A DNA stretch of 64,000 bases, taken from Candidatus Polarisedimenticolaceae bacterium. Lineage in GTDB: Bacteria > Acidobacteriota > Polarisedimenticolia > Polarisedimenticolales > DASRJG01. Below, in pieces: positions 27,848 to 35,525 of this stretch. The stretch's first letter is position 1, and the number at the start of each line of letters is the position of its first letter. The notes under the pieces were generated by a model that worked only from the letters and a program-made list of their open reading frames with translations, did no database searches and was not told the origin of the DNA. Location of the stretch: contig DASUCV010000009.1 in the NCBI GenBank assembly GCA_036275915.1, positions 62,001 to 126,000 on the forward strand, read 5' to 3'. The position numbers were made by a program, and so were the translations under genes.

Positions 27848-29349
27848 ACGCCGGCGGTCACGACGGTCGAGGCAACGCCCGCTCGCTCCGTGCGCGCGAG
27901 CCGCTTGCGGAATCTCAGGTGCCGACGCCGCGTCAGCTCGACGAGCGGCCGCCAGACGGCGTGGACGAGGTGCCGCCGGATGAGGAACCGCCAGAAACGG
28001 TTCGACCGCTTGTAGAGATACGACATCGCGAGATACGCCGGCACCGCGCGGACGTCCTCGGGGCGCCGCCTCCAGATCGATGCGTGGGAGAAGAGGCGCT
28101 CGTAGATCCAGGCGTAGCCCTCCTCCAGCTCGTCCGGGGTCATGTGCCTCGGGCGGAAGACGCAGTGCGCGGTGTCGTAGAGAGACCATTCACGGTGGAG
28201 GAGACGACCCTCGGACTCCATCTGCCGGAAGAGCGGCGTCGCGGGGTAAGGCGTCATGATGTGGAACGTCGCGCACTCGAGACGATTCGCCTCGACCCAT
28301 TCCGCCGTGCGCGCGAACACGTCCTTCCGGTCGTGATCGAAGCCGAGGACGAACGACCCGTTGACCTGGATGCCGTGGTCGTGGAGGAGGCGCACGCGGC
28401 GCGCGTAATCCTCGGTGCGCGGCGTCTTCTTCCTCGCCTCCACCAGGTTGTCGTCGGTGAGCGACTCGAAGCCGATGAAGACGCCGGTGCAGCCGGCGAG
28501 CGCCATCTCGCGCACGAGCGACGGATCGTCGGTGACGTCGATCGAGACGGCGGCGCTCCAGATCTTCTCCAGAGGCCGTATCGTCCGGCAGAGCGTGCGC
28601 AGGTAATCGGGGCGCGAGCCGAGGTTGTTGTCGACGAAGACGGCGTACGGCTGCCCGTCGGCCGTGAACTCCGCCGCGATCTGCTCCGGGTCGCGCATCC
28701 GATACGGCATGCGTAGGCCTTCGGTCGCGAGATAGCAGAAGCCGCAGCGATTGTGGCATCCCCGCGTCGCGATGAGGCTCGTCGTCGTCAGGAAGCTCGA
28801 GCGCGGAAGGAGCGCGCGCTGCGGCGCGGGGTCGTCGCGGTATTCGTTGTCGTAGTGCGCGGCGTAGCGCGGCTTCAGGTTGCCCGCCTCGATGTCGGCG
28901 AGGATGCGCGGCCAGAGCTGCACGCCATCGCCGACCGCCAGCGCGTCGGCGTGCGGCGCGCACTCGTCGGGACACGAGAGGACGTGGAGGCCGCCCAGGA
29001 CGACCTTGCTCCCGCGCGACCGGTACCAATGGGCCAGCTCGAACGCGCGCTTCGCGAACGTCAGGTGGACGCTGATCCCGACGACTTCGGGTAGCGGATC
29101 GAACGGCGGCCGCCCGTCGAGCAGATTCTCGTCCCAGTAGCTCACCGTCCAGTGCGACGGCGTCGTCGCTGCCAGGCTCGTGAGGGCCAGGCTCGGCGTG
29201 AGGACGTGCTTGCCGAACGAGGCGTTCGGATCCTTGGGATAGAAAGGGTTGATGAGGAGGGCGTGTCGGCGCCGGAGCGACCCCGCCTGCGCCATACCGA
29301 GCGCGGGCGGGGTCGTCATGTCATGCGGAAGCCAGCGGCCTTTGCTCAT
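27844..29349 (-). CDS. B12-binding-type radical SAM protein
   Basis: A 501-residue protein. N-terminal Rossmann-like cobalamin-binding-type region (ALLINPFYP ... VVGISVHLTF ... VVLGGLHVLSCPDE), then the radical SAM CxxxCxxC motif in RGCHNRCGFCYLAT, which binds a 4Fe-4S cluster that cleaves S-adenosylmethionine. Several members of this family are methyltransferases or act on hopanoids and tetrapyrroles; the substrate here is unknown. Three ATGs (29349, 29319, 29295) lack Shine-Dalgarno sequences; I chose 29349 because a promoter palindrome ends just before it. Confidence 0.85.
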   Translation of the reverse strand: MSKGRWLPHDMTTPPALGMAQAGSLRRRHALLINPFYPKDPNASFGKHVLTPSLALTSLAATTPSHWTVSYWDENLLDGRPPFDPLPEVVGISVHLTFAKRAFELAHWYRSRGSKVVLGGLHVLSCPDECAPHADALAVGDGVQLWPRILADIEAGNLKPRYAAHYDNEYRDDPAPQRALLPRSSFLTTTSLIATRGCHNRCGFCYLATEGLRMPYRMRDPEQIAAEFTADGQPYAVFVDNNLGSRPDYLRTLCRTIRPLEKIWSAAVSIDVTDDPSLVREMALAGCTGVFIGFESLTDDNLVEARKKTPRTEDYARRVRLLHDHGIQVNGSFVLGFDHDRKDVFARTAEWVEANRLECATFHIMTPYPATPLFRQMESEGRLLHREWSLYDTAHCVFRPRHMTPDELEEGYAWIYERLFSHASIWRRRPEDVRAVPAYLAMSYLYKRSNRFWRFLIRRHLVHAVWRPLVELTRRRHLRFRKRLARTERAGVASTVVTAGV

Positions 29350-29356
29350 GCAATGT

Positions 29357-29373
29357 ACTTTGCATTGCAAAGT
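29357..29373. promoter_or_regulatory. 17-bp perfect palindrome at the radical SAM promoter
   Basis: ACTTTGCATTGCAAAGT is symmetrical around a central T, 7 bp upstream of the chosen ATG. It overlaps a second dyad, TGCAATG-N7-CATTGCA (29349-29369). It is an AT-rich island in GC-rich DNA and looks like a dimeric repressor site. No regulator gene adjoins it. Confidence 0.55.
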
Positions 29374-29423
29374 CTCGCCTGTCAAGCGCCGCGTTTCGGA
29401 CGTGCGGCGCTTCTAGGAAAGTC

Positions 29424-29636
29424 TTACTGCGGAGCGCACTCGGGACACGGGACGCCGTTTCTCACGCAGATCGGCTGCGCGGTACAGCCATAGCAGCAGT
29501 GCGTGCCGCTCGAGCAGTGCTTGGTGGCGCAGGTCGCGCCGCCCGCGACCGCCGGCTGGGTGAGCGTCATCGCGCCCACCGTGATCGAGACGACCGCGAA
29601 GACGAGAGCCGAGAACGAGATCAGACGCTTTCTCAT
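29424..29636 (-). CDS. Small secreted cysteine-rich protein
   Basis: A 70-residue precursor: basic N-terminus, hydrophobic core (ALVFAVVSITVGAM) and a signal peptidase site near VAG, leaving about 40 residues with eight cysteines (ATC, KHC, HCC, YGC, PIC, VPC, PEC). Four disulfides or a metal cluster could form. GGAGG lies 5 bases upstream, so it is a real gene. Family not recognised; the pattern resembles disulfide-rich toxins, inhibitors or maturation-peptide precursors. Confidence 0.8.
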   Translation of the reverse strand: MRKRLISFSALVFAVVSITVGAMTLTQPAVAGGATCATKHCSSGTHCCYGCTAQPICVRNGVPCPECAPQ

Positions 29637-29679
29637 GGTTTCCTCCGTGGTGCCGCGGATCGTACACCCGACGGACGCA

Positions 29680-30123
29680 TCAGCAACCCTTGATGTCGAA
29701 GTTGGGATTCTCGGCCTTGATCTCCGCCAGGAGCCGGTAGAAACCCGTGAATTGAAGGAAGAACCGGAGCTTGCCGTCGTCGTGCTTCAGCACGTAGAGA
29801 TTGTTGCCGAAGCCGGCAGGAGCGATCGAGACGAGGCGCCGAGCTTGGACGCTCACGTTTCGCATGAGCGCGACGAACTCGATCGTGCCGTCGTCGTGCA
29901 CCCGGATCGTGTGCGGCATGCGGAGGATCCACCACCACCAACCGCCGACGACGAGCAGCCACGGAAGGAGGACCACGCTCATCGAAGGATCGGCTTTCGG
30001 ATCGTTGAGGATGATCGGGAGAAGGATCGCGGGCAGACCGGTGATGAAGGCGAGGATGCCAAAGATGTAGATCTTGAAATAGAGGGGGACCGCGAGCTTG
30101 AGCACGTCGGGCGTCATCGACAC
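29680..30123 (-). CDS. Small membrane protein with a PH-like domain
   Basis: A 147-residue protein with two membrane helices (about 18-41 and 49-67, the latter ending in GGWWWWIL). A beta-rich C-terminal part follows (TIRVHDDGTIEFVAL ... NNLYVLKHDDGKLRFFLQF), typical of bacterial PH-like membrane proteins. The GTG at 30123 has GGAGG 6 bases upstream. Function unknown. It follows the divergent start of the flavoprotein gene by 57 bp. Confidence 0.75.
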   Translation of the reverse strand: MSMTPDVLKLAVPLYFKIYIFGILAFITGLPAILLPIILNDPKADPSMSVVLLPWLLVVGGWWWWILRMPHTIRVHDDGTIEFVALMRNVSVQARRLVSIAPAGFGNNLYVLKHDDGKLRFFLQFTGFYRLLAEIKAENPNFDIKGC

Positions 30124-30167
30124 GAACTCCTCCCGTCAGCATAAGCCCGTTTCACGCCCCGTCGTCT

Positions 30168-30173
30168 TAGAAT
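30168..30173 (+). promoter_or_regulatory. -10 box of the flavoprotein gene (leaderless type)
   Basis: TAGAAT ends 7 bases before the ATG at 30181. No Shine-Dalgarno sequence is present. Confidence 0.5.
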
Positions 30174-30180
30174 GCGCGCC

Positions 30181-31326
30181 ATGACCTCCACACCTCGCAT
30201 CCTCATCCTCGGCGCCGGCTTCGGTGGGCTCGAGCTGGCGTCGCTCCTTTCCGAACGCTTCGGCGAGCGCATCGATGTGACGCTCATCGACAAGGCCGAG
30301 GGGTTCGTCTTCGGATTCGCGAAGCTCGACGTCATGTTCGGGTACAAGACAGCGGAGGGGGTGCGCCTCCCCTACCGTGACGTCGCGAAGCCCGGCGTGC
30401 GCATGCTGCGCGAGACGGTCATCGCGATCGATCCTGCGGCGAAGCGCGTAACGACGGACGCCGGAACGCACGAGGCCGACGTCCTCGTGATTGCGCTCGG
30501 CGCGGATTACGACGTTTCGAAGACGCCGGGCGTCGTGCTCGGCCAGAACGAGTTCTATTCGGTCGAGGGAGCCGCGCATCTGCGCGAGGTGCTGCCGTCG
30601 TTCCGCGAGGGTGATGCGGTCGTCGGAGTCTGCGGCGCCCCCTACAAGTGCCCGCCGGCGCCGAGCGAGTGCGCGCTCATGCTCCACGACTACCTGTCGC
30701 GCCGCGGCGTGCGCGATCGATGCACGATCACGCTCGTCAACCCGCTGCCGAGCCCGGTGCCGCCGTCGCCCGAGACGTCGAAGGCGCTTATCGAGGCGTT
30801 CATGGAGCGCGGCATCGTCTACTTTCCCGGGCACCGTCCCGTCTCGGTGGATCGCGCGCGGAAGATCGTCACGCTCGACGACGGCCGTGATCTTCCGTGC
30901 GATCTCTTCCTCGGCATTCCGAAGAACACCGCGCCCGCGGTCGTGGTGGCGACGGGTCTCACGCAGGATGGGTTCGTCATGGTCGACCACCACACGCTCG
31001 AGACCAAGGTCGAGAACGTCTACGCGATCGGCGACGTCGCGAACAACGGGGCGCCGAAGGCGGGCGTGTTCGCCGAAGCGTGCGCGAAGACCGTCGGCGC
31101 GAATCTCATCGCCAAGCTCGAGGGACGCGAGCCGACCGCCAAGTATCCCGGCGCGGGCTCCTGCTACATCGAATTCGGCGCCGATCGCGTCGCGCGCGTG
31201 GACGTCGATTTCTTCTCCGGCCCGAAGCCGACCGGCACGTTCCACGCGCCCTCCGAGGCGCTGCGCGCCGACAAGCGCGAGTTCGGACGCAGCCGGCGCC
31301 TGCGGTGGTTCGGGTTACCCAAGTAG
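30181..31326 (+). CDS. FAD-dependent pyridine nucleotide-disulfide family oxidoreductase, sulfide:quinone reductase-like
   Basis: A 381-residue flavoprotein. FAD-binding Rossmann motif ILGAGFGGLE at the N-terminus; a cysteine-bearing segment GVCGAPYKCPPAPSEC (about 152-167), characteristic of sulfide:quinone-reductase-like proteins; and the FAD-contacting VYAIGDVAN near 280. Known relatives oxidise sulfide to polysulfide and reduce quinone, or act as type II NADH dehydrogenases. The cysteines favour a sulfide or thiol substrate. The start at 30181 is preferred over 30172, which lies within the -10 box. Overlaps the convergent Tsr3-like gene by 12 bp. Confidence 0.85.
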   Translation: MTSTPRILILGAGFGGLELASLLSERFGERIDVTLIDKAEGFVFGFAKLDVMFGYKTAEGVRLPYRDVAKPGVRMLRETVIAIDPAAKRVTTDAGTHEADVLVIALGADYDVSKTPGVVLGQNEFYSVEGAAHLREVLPSFREGDAVVGVCGAPYKCPPAPSECALMLHDYLSRRGVRDRCTITLVNPLPSPVPPSPETSKALIEAFMERGIVYFPGHRPVSVDRARKIVTLDDGRDLPCDLFLGIPKNTAPAVVVATGLTQDGFVMVDHHTLETKVENVYAIGDVANNGAPKAGVFAEACAKTVGANLIAKLEGREPTAKYPGAGSCYIEFGADRVARVDVDFFSGPKPTGTFHAPSEALRADKREFGRSRRLRWFGLPK

Positions 31327-31761
31327 CCCACGGTTCGCCGCGAGGAACTGCTCCCTCCAGCGATAGTGCGCCAGCAGTTCGGGGCGCAGGCTCCCGAGGA
31401 TCACCGTCGCGGCGTAGAGCGCCTCGACCGAGGCGAGACCGCCCTCGGGATCGGGGACGAGCTTGCTCCTGCGCGGAAACGCGGTGACGAGTCGAGGGAG
31501 CCGGCGCCGCAGGAGATCGCCGTCGATCCGCCGGGACAGCGCTCCGATACGCCGCCACGTGCTGTCGATGAGGAGGAGATCGAGGCCGCGATCGTCGGCG
31601 GTCAGCTCGTCGCCGTCGATGGCGAGCCAGATTCTCCGTCCGGCATCGAGGCGCCTCGCGGGATGGAGCGGCACGAAGCGAACGCCGGCCATGCCGCGGA
31701 GCGGCGTCACCGAGCACTTGTTGCGCGGCTCGCGCCGATCGTGCGCGATCAGGATGTCCAT
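31315..31761 (-). CDS. Tsr3/DTW-like RNA aminocarboxypropyl-transferase family protein
   Basis: A 148-residue protein resembling the Tsr3 (DUF367) and DTW families, which transfer the 3-amino-3-carboxypropyl group of SAM to rRNA or tRNA. Marks: an N-terminal DRREPRNKCSVTPLRG (Tsr3 has D-x3-DP-x-K-C-T), the LLLIDSTWRR strand (DCSW in Tsr3, DTW in the tRNA enzymes), a GGLASVEALYAATVILG helix like the STAEALAAAL helix of Tsr3, and a final FLAANRGLL. Tsr3 is mainly archaeal and eukaryotic. Last gene of the arginine operon, directly after argR (TGA-ATG). Confidence 0.72.
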   Translation of the reverse strand: MDILIAHDRREPRNKCSVTPLRGMAGVRFVPLHPARRLDAGRRIWLAIDGDELTADDRGLDLLLIDSTWRRIGALSRRIDGDLLRRRLPRLVTAFPRRSKLVPDPEGGLASVEALYAATVILGSLRPELLAHYRWREQFLAANRGLLG

Positions 31762-32211
31762 TCAGGCCTTGCGGCGGGGGCCCGCCAATCTCTTGATGAG
31801 CGGGCGGGTCGCGCGCGCATCGGCGACGGCGATGAAGATCGTGTCGTCGCCGGCGAGCGTGCCGAGAACCTCCGCCCACGCGAGCCGGTCGATCGAGACG
31901 GCGACGCGCTGCGCGTCGCCGGGTGAGGTGTGGACGACGACGAGGTGGTCCCCCGCCGCTTCGGCCGTGAGGATCCCCTCGCGGATCCGCGCTTCGTCGG
32001 GATCGCGTCCCGCCGCGGCGCCCGCAGGACGTTGATAGCCGTTCTTCCCCTTGACCAGCTTGAGCGCCTGGATGTCGCGGCTGACCGAGGACTGCGTCAC
32101 CTTCCAGCCTTCGGCGGTCAGCGCCTGCGCCAGATCCTCCTGCGTGGCGACCCGGCGCGTGCTGACGATCTCGAGGATACGCAGGAGCCGCTTGGGACGC
32201 TCACGGCTCAC
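31762..32211 (-). CDS. argR: Arginine repressor
   Basis: A 149-residue regulator of the ArgR/AhrC family. N-terminal winged helix at about 5-70, with the recognition segment TQSSVSRDIQALKLVK, and C-terminal trimerisation/arginine-binding domain with GTLAGDDTIFIAV, whose aspartates contact arginine. It should bind paired operators as a hexamer when arginine is plentiful. GTG start overlapping the argH stop (GTGA). A candidate operator lies over the argG start at 39797-39817, making this operon autoregulated in principle. Confidence 0.95.
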   Translation of the reverse strand: MSRERPKRLLRILEIVSTRRVATQEDLAQALTAEGWKVTQSSVSRDIQALKLVKGKNGYQRPAGAAAGRDPDEARIREGILTAEAAGDHLVVVHTSPGDAQRVAVSIDRLAWAEVLGTLAGDDTIFIAVADARATRPLIKRLAGPRRKA

Positions 32212-33539
32212 GGCGCCCCCGCGAGCGTGCGGACGGTCCGCGCGAGCGCACGCTCGCGCGCGACGGCGAACCGTGCGACGGCGACGGCTCTTGCGCGGAG
32301 CGGACGGAGGTCGGCGCGCGGTACCTTGGTCGTCCGCCCGGCGTCGCGCCGGCCCTCTTCGACGGATTTCGAGACCGTGCGGTACGCCTCGCGGAACGGA
32401 ACTCCTGCCGCGGCCAGCTCGAGCGCGGCGCCGGTCGAGCGGACGCCGCCGTCGAGCGCCGCCGCGCATCGCGCGCGATCGACCGTGAGACCGGAGACGC
32501 CCAGCCGCAACATCTCGAGCATCTCCGAGGTCCTCGGCAATGCGCGCATCAAGGGCTCCTTCAGGAGCTGGAAATCGCGATGGTATCCCGAGACGAGCTT
32601 GGCGCGGAGGGCGAGCGTCGCGGCGAGGTCCCCTTCGGTCGCGGCGGCCCGGCCCCGGCACAGCTCGAAGAGGTCGGGGTTGCGCTTGTGGGGCATCAGG
32701 CTCGACCCGGTCGCGAGCCGCCGGTCCAGCTCGAGGTAGCCGTACTCGCCCGCGGTGTAGTGAATCGCGTCGCTCGCGGCCTTCGCGGTGTCGTGCGCGA
32801 GCTGGACGCACCAGAAGAGCGCGGCCGCCTCGAGCTTGCCGCGCCCGTTCTGGACCGCCGTGACCGGAGATTCGACCGCCTGGAACCCCAGCGCGGCCGC
32901 GGTGGCGGCTCGATCGAGCGGGAGCGGCACGCCGTAGCCGGCGGCGCTCCCGAGGGGCGATCGATCGACCGCGGCCCAGAGCGACGGGAACGATTCGAGC
33001 GTGTCGATGAGTCCGGCCGCGTGGCCCGCCGCCCAGAGCCCGAGGGACGAAGGCATCGCCTTGCGGCCGTGCGTGTAGCCGGGGAAGGCAACCGAGGCAT
33101 GCCTCGTCGCGAAGGCGAGCAGGGTTTCGACGAGCTGCCGGGCTTCGGCGTGGACGTCGAGGAGCGCGCGCTTGAGGTAGAGGCGGAGGTCGCACGCGAT
33201 CTGGTCGTTGCGAGAGCGCGCCGTGTGGAGCTTCGCGCCGGCGCGTCCCGCGCGCTTCGTCACCCAGCCCTCGACCGCGCTGTGGACGTCTTCGTCCTCC
33301 TTGCCGATCGTGAAGCGCCCGGACGCGGCCGCGCGGAAGGCGGCACGCAGCGCCGCGCGGAGGGAGGCGCGATCCGCCACCGTGATGAGGCCGGACGCGT
33401 AGAGGCCCTCGACGTGTCCGAGGCTTCCGAGGATGTCCCATGCGAGAAGACCCGCGTCGACCTCGCGGTCGTTGCCGACGGTGAGCGCCAGCATCCGCGG
33501 ATGCGGGCGGACGTGCTGGGACCACAGGGTCGACTTCAC
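32208..33539 (-). CDS. argH: Argininosuccinate lyase
   Basis: A 443-residue fumarase/aspartase-superfamily enzyme that splits argininosuccinate into arginine and fumarate. Motifs: HTARSRNDQ, FPGYTHGRKAMPSS, and the family signature GSSLMPHKRNPD with the catalytic serine loop. GTG start overlapping the argE' stop by 4 bp and stop overlapping the argR start. The length is near the usual 450-460. Confidence 0.97.
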   Translation of the reverse strand: MKSTLWSQHVRPHPRMLALTVGNDREVDAGLLAWDILGSLGHVEGLYASGLITVADRASLRAALRAAFRAAASGRFTIGKEDEDVHSAVEGWVTKRAGRAGAKLHTARSRNDQIACDLRLYLKRALLDVHAEARQLVETLLAFATRHASVAFPGYTHGRKAMPSSLGLWAAGHAAGLIDTLESFPSLWAAVDRSPLGSAAGYGVPLPLDRAATAAALGFQAVESPVTAVQNGRGKLEAAALFWCVQLAHDTAKAASDAIHYTAGEYGYLELDRRLATGSSLMPHKRNPDLFELCRGRAAATEGDLAATLALRAKLVSGYHRDFQLLKEPLMRALPRTSEMLEMLRLGVSGLTVDRARCAAALDGGVRSTGAALELAAAGVPFREAYRTVSKSVEEGRRDAGRTTKVPRADLRPLRARAVAVARFAVARERALARTVRTLAGAP

Positions 33540-34603
33540 GCGAGGTACTCCTTGGCGAGGGCGGCGTAGAACGTCCGCGCGAGGGCGACCTCGTCGAGCC
33601 TCACGCTCTCGTTCGCGCGATGGGAGAGCGCGCTGTCCCCGGGCCCGCACTTCAGCGCGTCGAGATCGCGGAGGAAGACCCAGTCGCTGCACGTCGGGCT
33701 CCCATACGAACGCGAGGCAGGACGGACGCGTCGCGCGACCCCGAGCAGCTCCGACCGGTCTGGGGTCTCGCACGGAACGAGCCGGTCGGAGATCACGCGA
33801 ACCTCCGAGCGCATCGCTTTGCCCAGCTCCTGGACGACCTGCTCGTGGCTCCAGTCCGGGGTCGTCCGCACGTCGAGCGTCGCGACCGCCTCGCCCGGGA
33901 TCACGTTCCTCGCGACGCCGGCCGCGAGCATCGTCGGCGTCGCGGCGGCGCGCCCGAGGAGCGCGTGCGAGCGTTCCGCGAACAGCTCCCCGACCCGGAG
34001 GAGATCCGAGGCGAGCGTCTCGATCGCGTTGGTCCCGGCGCCTGCGTGGCCCGCGTGCCGCTGCGCGCCGCGCGCGTGAAGCTCCGCGACGACGAGACCG
34101 CGCTGCGCGACGGCGAAATCGAGGCCGGTCGGCTCACCGACGACGGCGGCGTCGATCGGGCCGGCGGCGGACACCGCGTCCGGCATCGTCGAGGCGCGCG
34201 ACTCCTCCCCGCGCGTGAGGAGGACGAGGAGCCGGCCGCGCCGCGGACCGCCGCTCGCCGCGACGTCGCGCGCGGCCAGGAGCATCGCGGTCACCGAGGC
34301 TTTCGCGTCGCCGGACCCGCGCCCGATGAGCCGCCCGTCCTCGACCGCCGGAACGAACGGCTCGCGCTGCCAGCCGTCGCCAGCCGGCACGACGTCGAGA
34401 TGCGACGCCAGCGCGAGCGTCCGCCCGGGCTCTCCTCCGGCGATCTCGATCCGGATGCCGGTGTCGTCCTGAACGACCGGCAGGCCCGCACGGTCGCACC
34501 AGCGGCGCACGTGGCCGGCGATGCCGTCCTCGTCCCCCGAGAGCGACGGAATCGCGACCAGCTCCGCGAGGAGGCGCGTCGTCTCGTCAAGCCGGCTGAT
34601 CAC
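33536..34603 (-). CDS. M20-family deacylase, N-acetyl/N-succinylcitrulline deacylase-like (ArgE')
   Basis: A 355-residue zinc-dependent amidohydrolase. Metal and catalytic motifs: LASHLDVVP, GRGSGDAKAS, RGEESRAST and VGEPTGLDFAVAQRG. C-terminal GSPTCSDWVFLR and LSHRANESV match the acetylcitrulline deacetylases of Xanthomonas-type arginine pathways rather than ordinary DapE. It sits between argB and argH, beside an acyl-ornithine transcarbamylase, so the expected reaction is release of citrulline from its N-acyl form. GTG start with a 17-bp overlap into argB. Confidence 0.85.
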   Translation of the reverse strand: MISRLDETTRLLAELVAIPSLSGDEDGIAGHVRRWCDRAGLPVVQDDTGIRIEIAGGEPGRTLALASHLDVVPAGDGWQREPFVPAVEDGRLIGRGSGDAKASVTAMLLAARDVAASGGPRRGRLLVLLTRGEESRASTMPDAVSAAGPIDAAVVGEPTGLDFAVAQRGLVVAELHARGAQRHAGHAGAGTNAIETLASDLLRVGELFAERSHALLGRAAATPTMLAAGVARNVIPGEAVATLDVRTTPDWSHEQVVQELGKAMRSEVRVISDRLVPCETPDRSELLGVARRVRPASRSYGSPTCSDWVFLRDLDALKCGPGDSALSHRANESVRLDEVALARTFYAALAKEYLA

Positions 34604-35525
34604 TCGGCTCCAGGGCCGCTGCGGCGGCCTTGCGATGGACGATCATCGTTCCCGATCCCTCGCCGGTGAAGACCTCGACGAGGAGCGCGTCGGGCGCGCG
34701 GCCGTCGACGATGTGCGTGCGCTCGACCCCGCGCGCTGCGGCGCGCAGACAGGCCTCAACCTTCGGACGCATCCCCGACGCGACGGCCCCCGACACGAGG
34801 AGCGGCGCCAGGTCGCCGGCATCGGCGAACGTCACGAGGCTCGAGGGATCGCGCGGATCGCGCAGGAGGCCGCGCGTCCCGGTGAGAAAGACGAGCTTCC
34901 GCGCCGCAAGCGCGACGGCGAGCGCCTCCGCGACCGTGTCCGCGTTGACGTTGTAGACCGCTCCGTCGGCGTCGCCCGCGAGGCTCGCGACGACCGGCAC
35001 GAAGCCTCCGTCCAGAAGGTGGAGGACGATCGCGGGGTCGACGTCGTCGATCTCCCCGACGTGTCCGAAATCGACGACCTCTTCGGTGCCGTCGTCGAGA
35101 CGGACCAGACGCGGCGGGCGGCGGTGCGCCGCGAGGAGCTCGGCGTCGACGCCTGAGAGGCCGACGGCCTTGACGCCGTGACGGCGTAACGCGGAGAGGG
35201 CGTCGACGTTCAAGCGGCCCGCGTAGACGTAGGTCGCGACCTCCAGGTCGACATCGCCGGTGACACGGCGGCCGGCCACGAGCCGCGGCTCGTGACCGAG
35301 CCGCCGCGACAGCGCCGAGGCTTGCGGTCCGCCGCCGTGTACGACGACGATGCGGATGCCGAGCGAGGTGAGGAGCGCGATCTGCGCCGCGGCGCCGTCG
35401 AGAGCGGCCGCATCGGAGAGGATCTCGCCGCCCAGCTTGACGACGAAGATCTCGTGCCGGTAGGCGCGCACGTACCGGAGCGTTCCCTTGAGCGCGGCGA
35501 TCGCCGCGTGGGCGGAAGCGCTCAT
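34587..35525 (-). CDS. argB: N-acetylglutamate kinase
   Basis: A 312-residue amino-acid-kinase-fold enzyme that phosphorylates N-acetylglutamate. Motifs: VVKLGGEIL near the start, VVVHGGGPQASAL (substrate and phosphate binding), VAGRRVTGDVDLEVA, and YNVNADTVAEALAVALAA. The ATG overlaps the argF' stop (ATGA). As in Xanthomonas and Bacteroides operons, the acyl group of the real substrate could be acetyl or succinyl. Confidence 0.95.
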   Translation of the reverse strand: MSASAHAAIAALKGTLRYVRAYRHEIFVVKLGGEILSDAAALDGAAAQIALLTSLGIRIVVVHGGGPQASALSRRLGHEPRLVAGRRVTGDVDLEVATYVYAGRLNVDALSALRRHGVKAVGLSGVDAELLAAHRRPPRLVRLDDGTEEVVDFGHVGEIDDVDPAIVLHLLDGGFVPVVASLAGDADGAVYNVNADTVAEALAVALAARKLVFLTGTRGLLRDPRDPSSLVTFADAGDLAPLLVSGAVASGMRPKVEACLRAAARGVERTHIVDGRAPDALLVEVFTGEGSGTMIVHRKAAAAALEPSDQPA

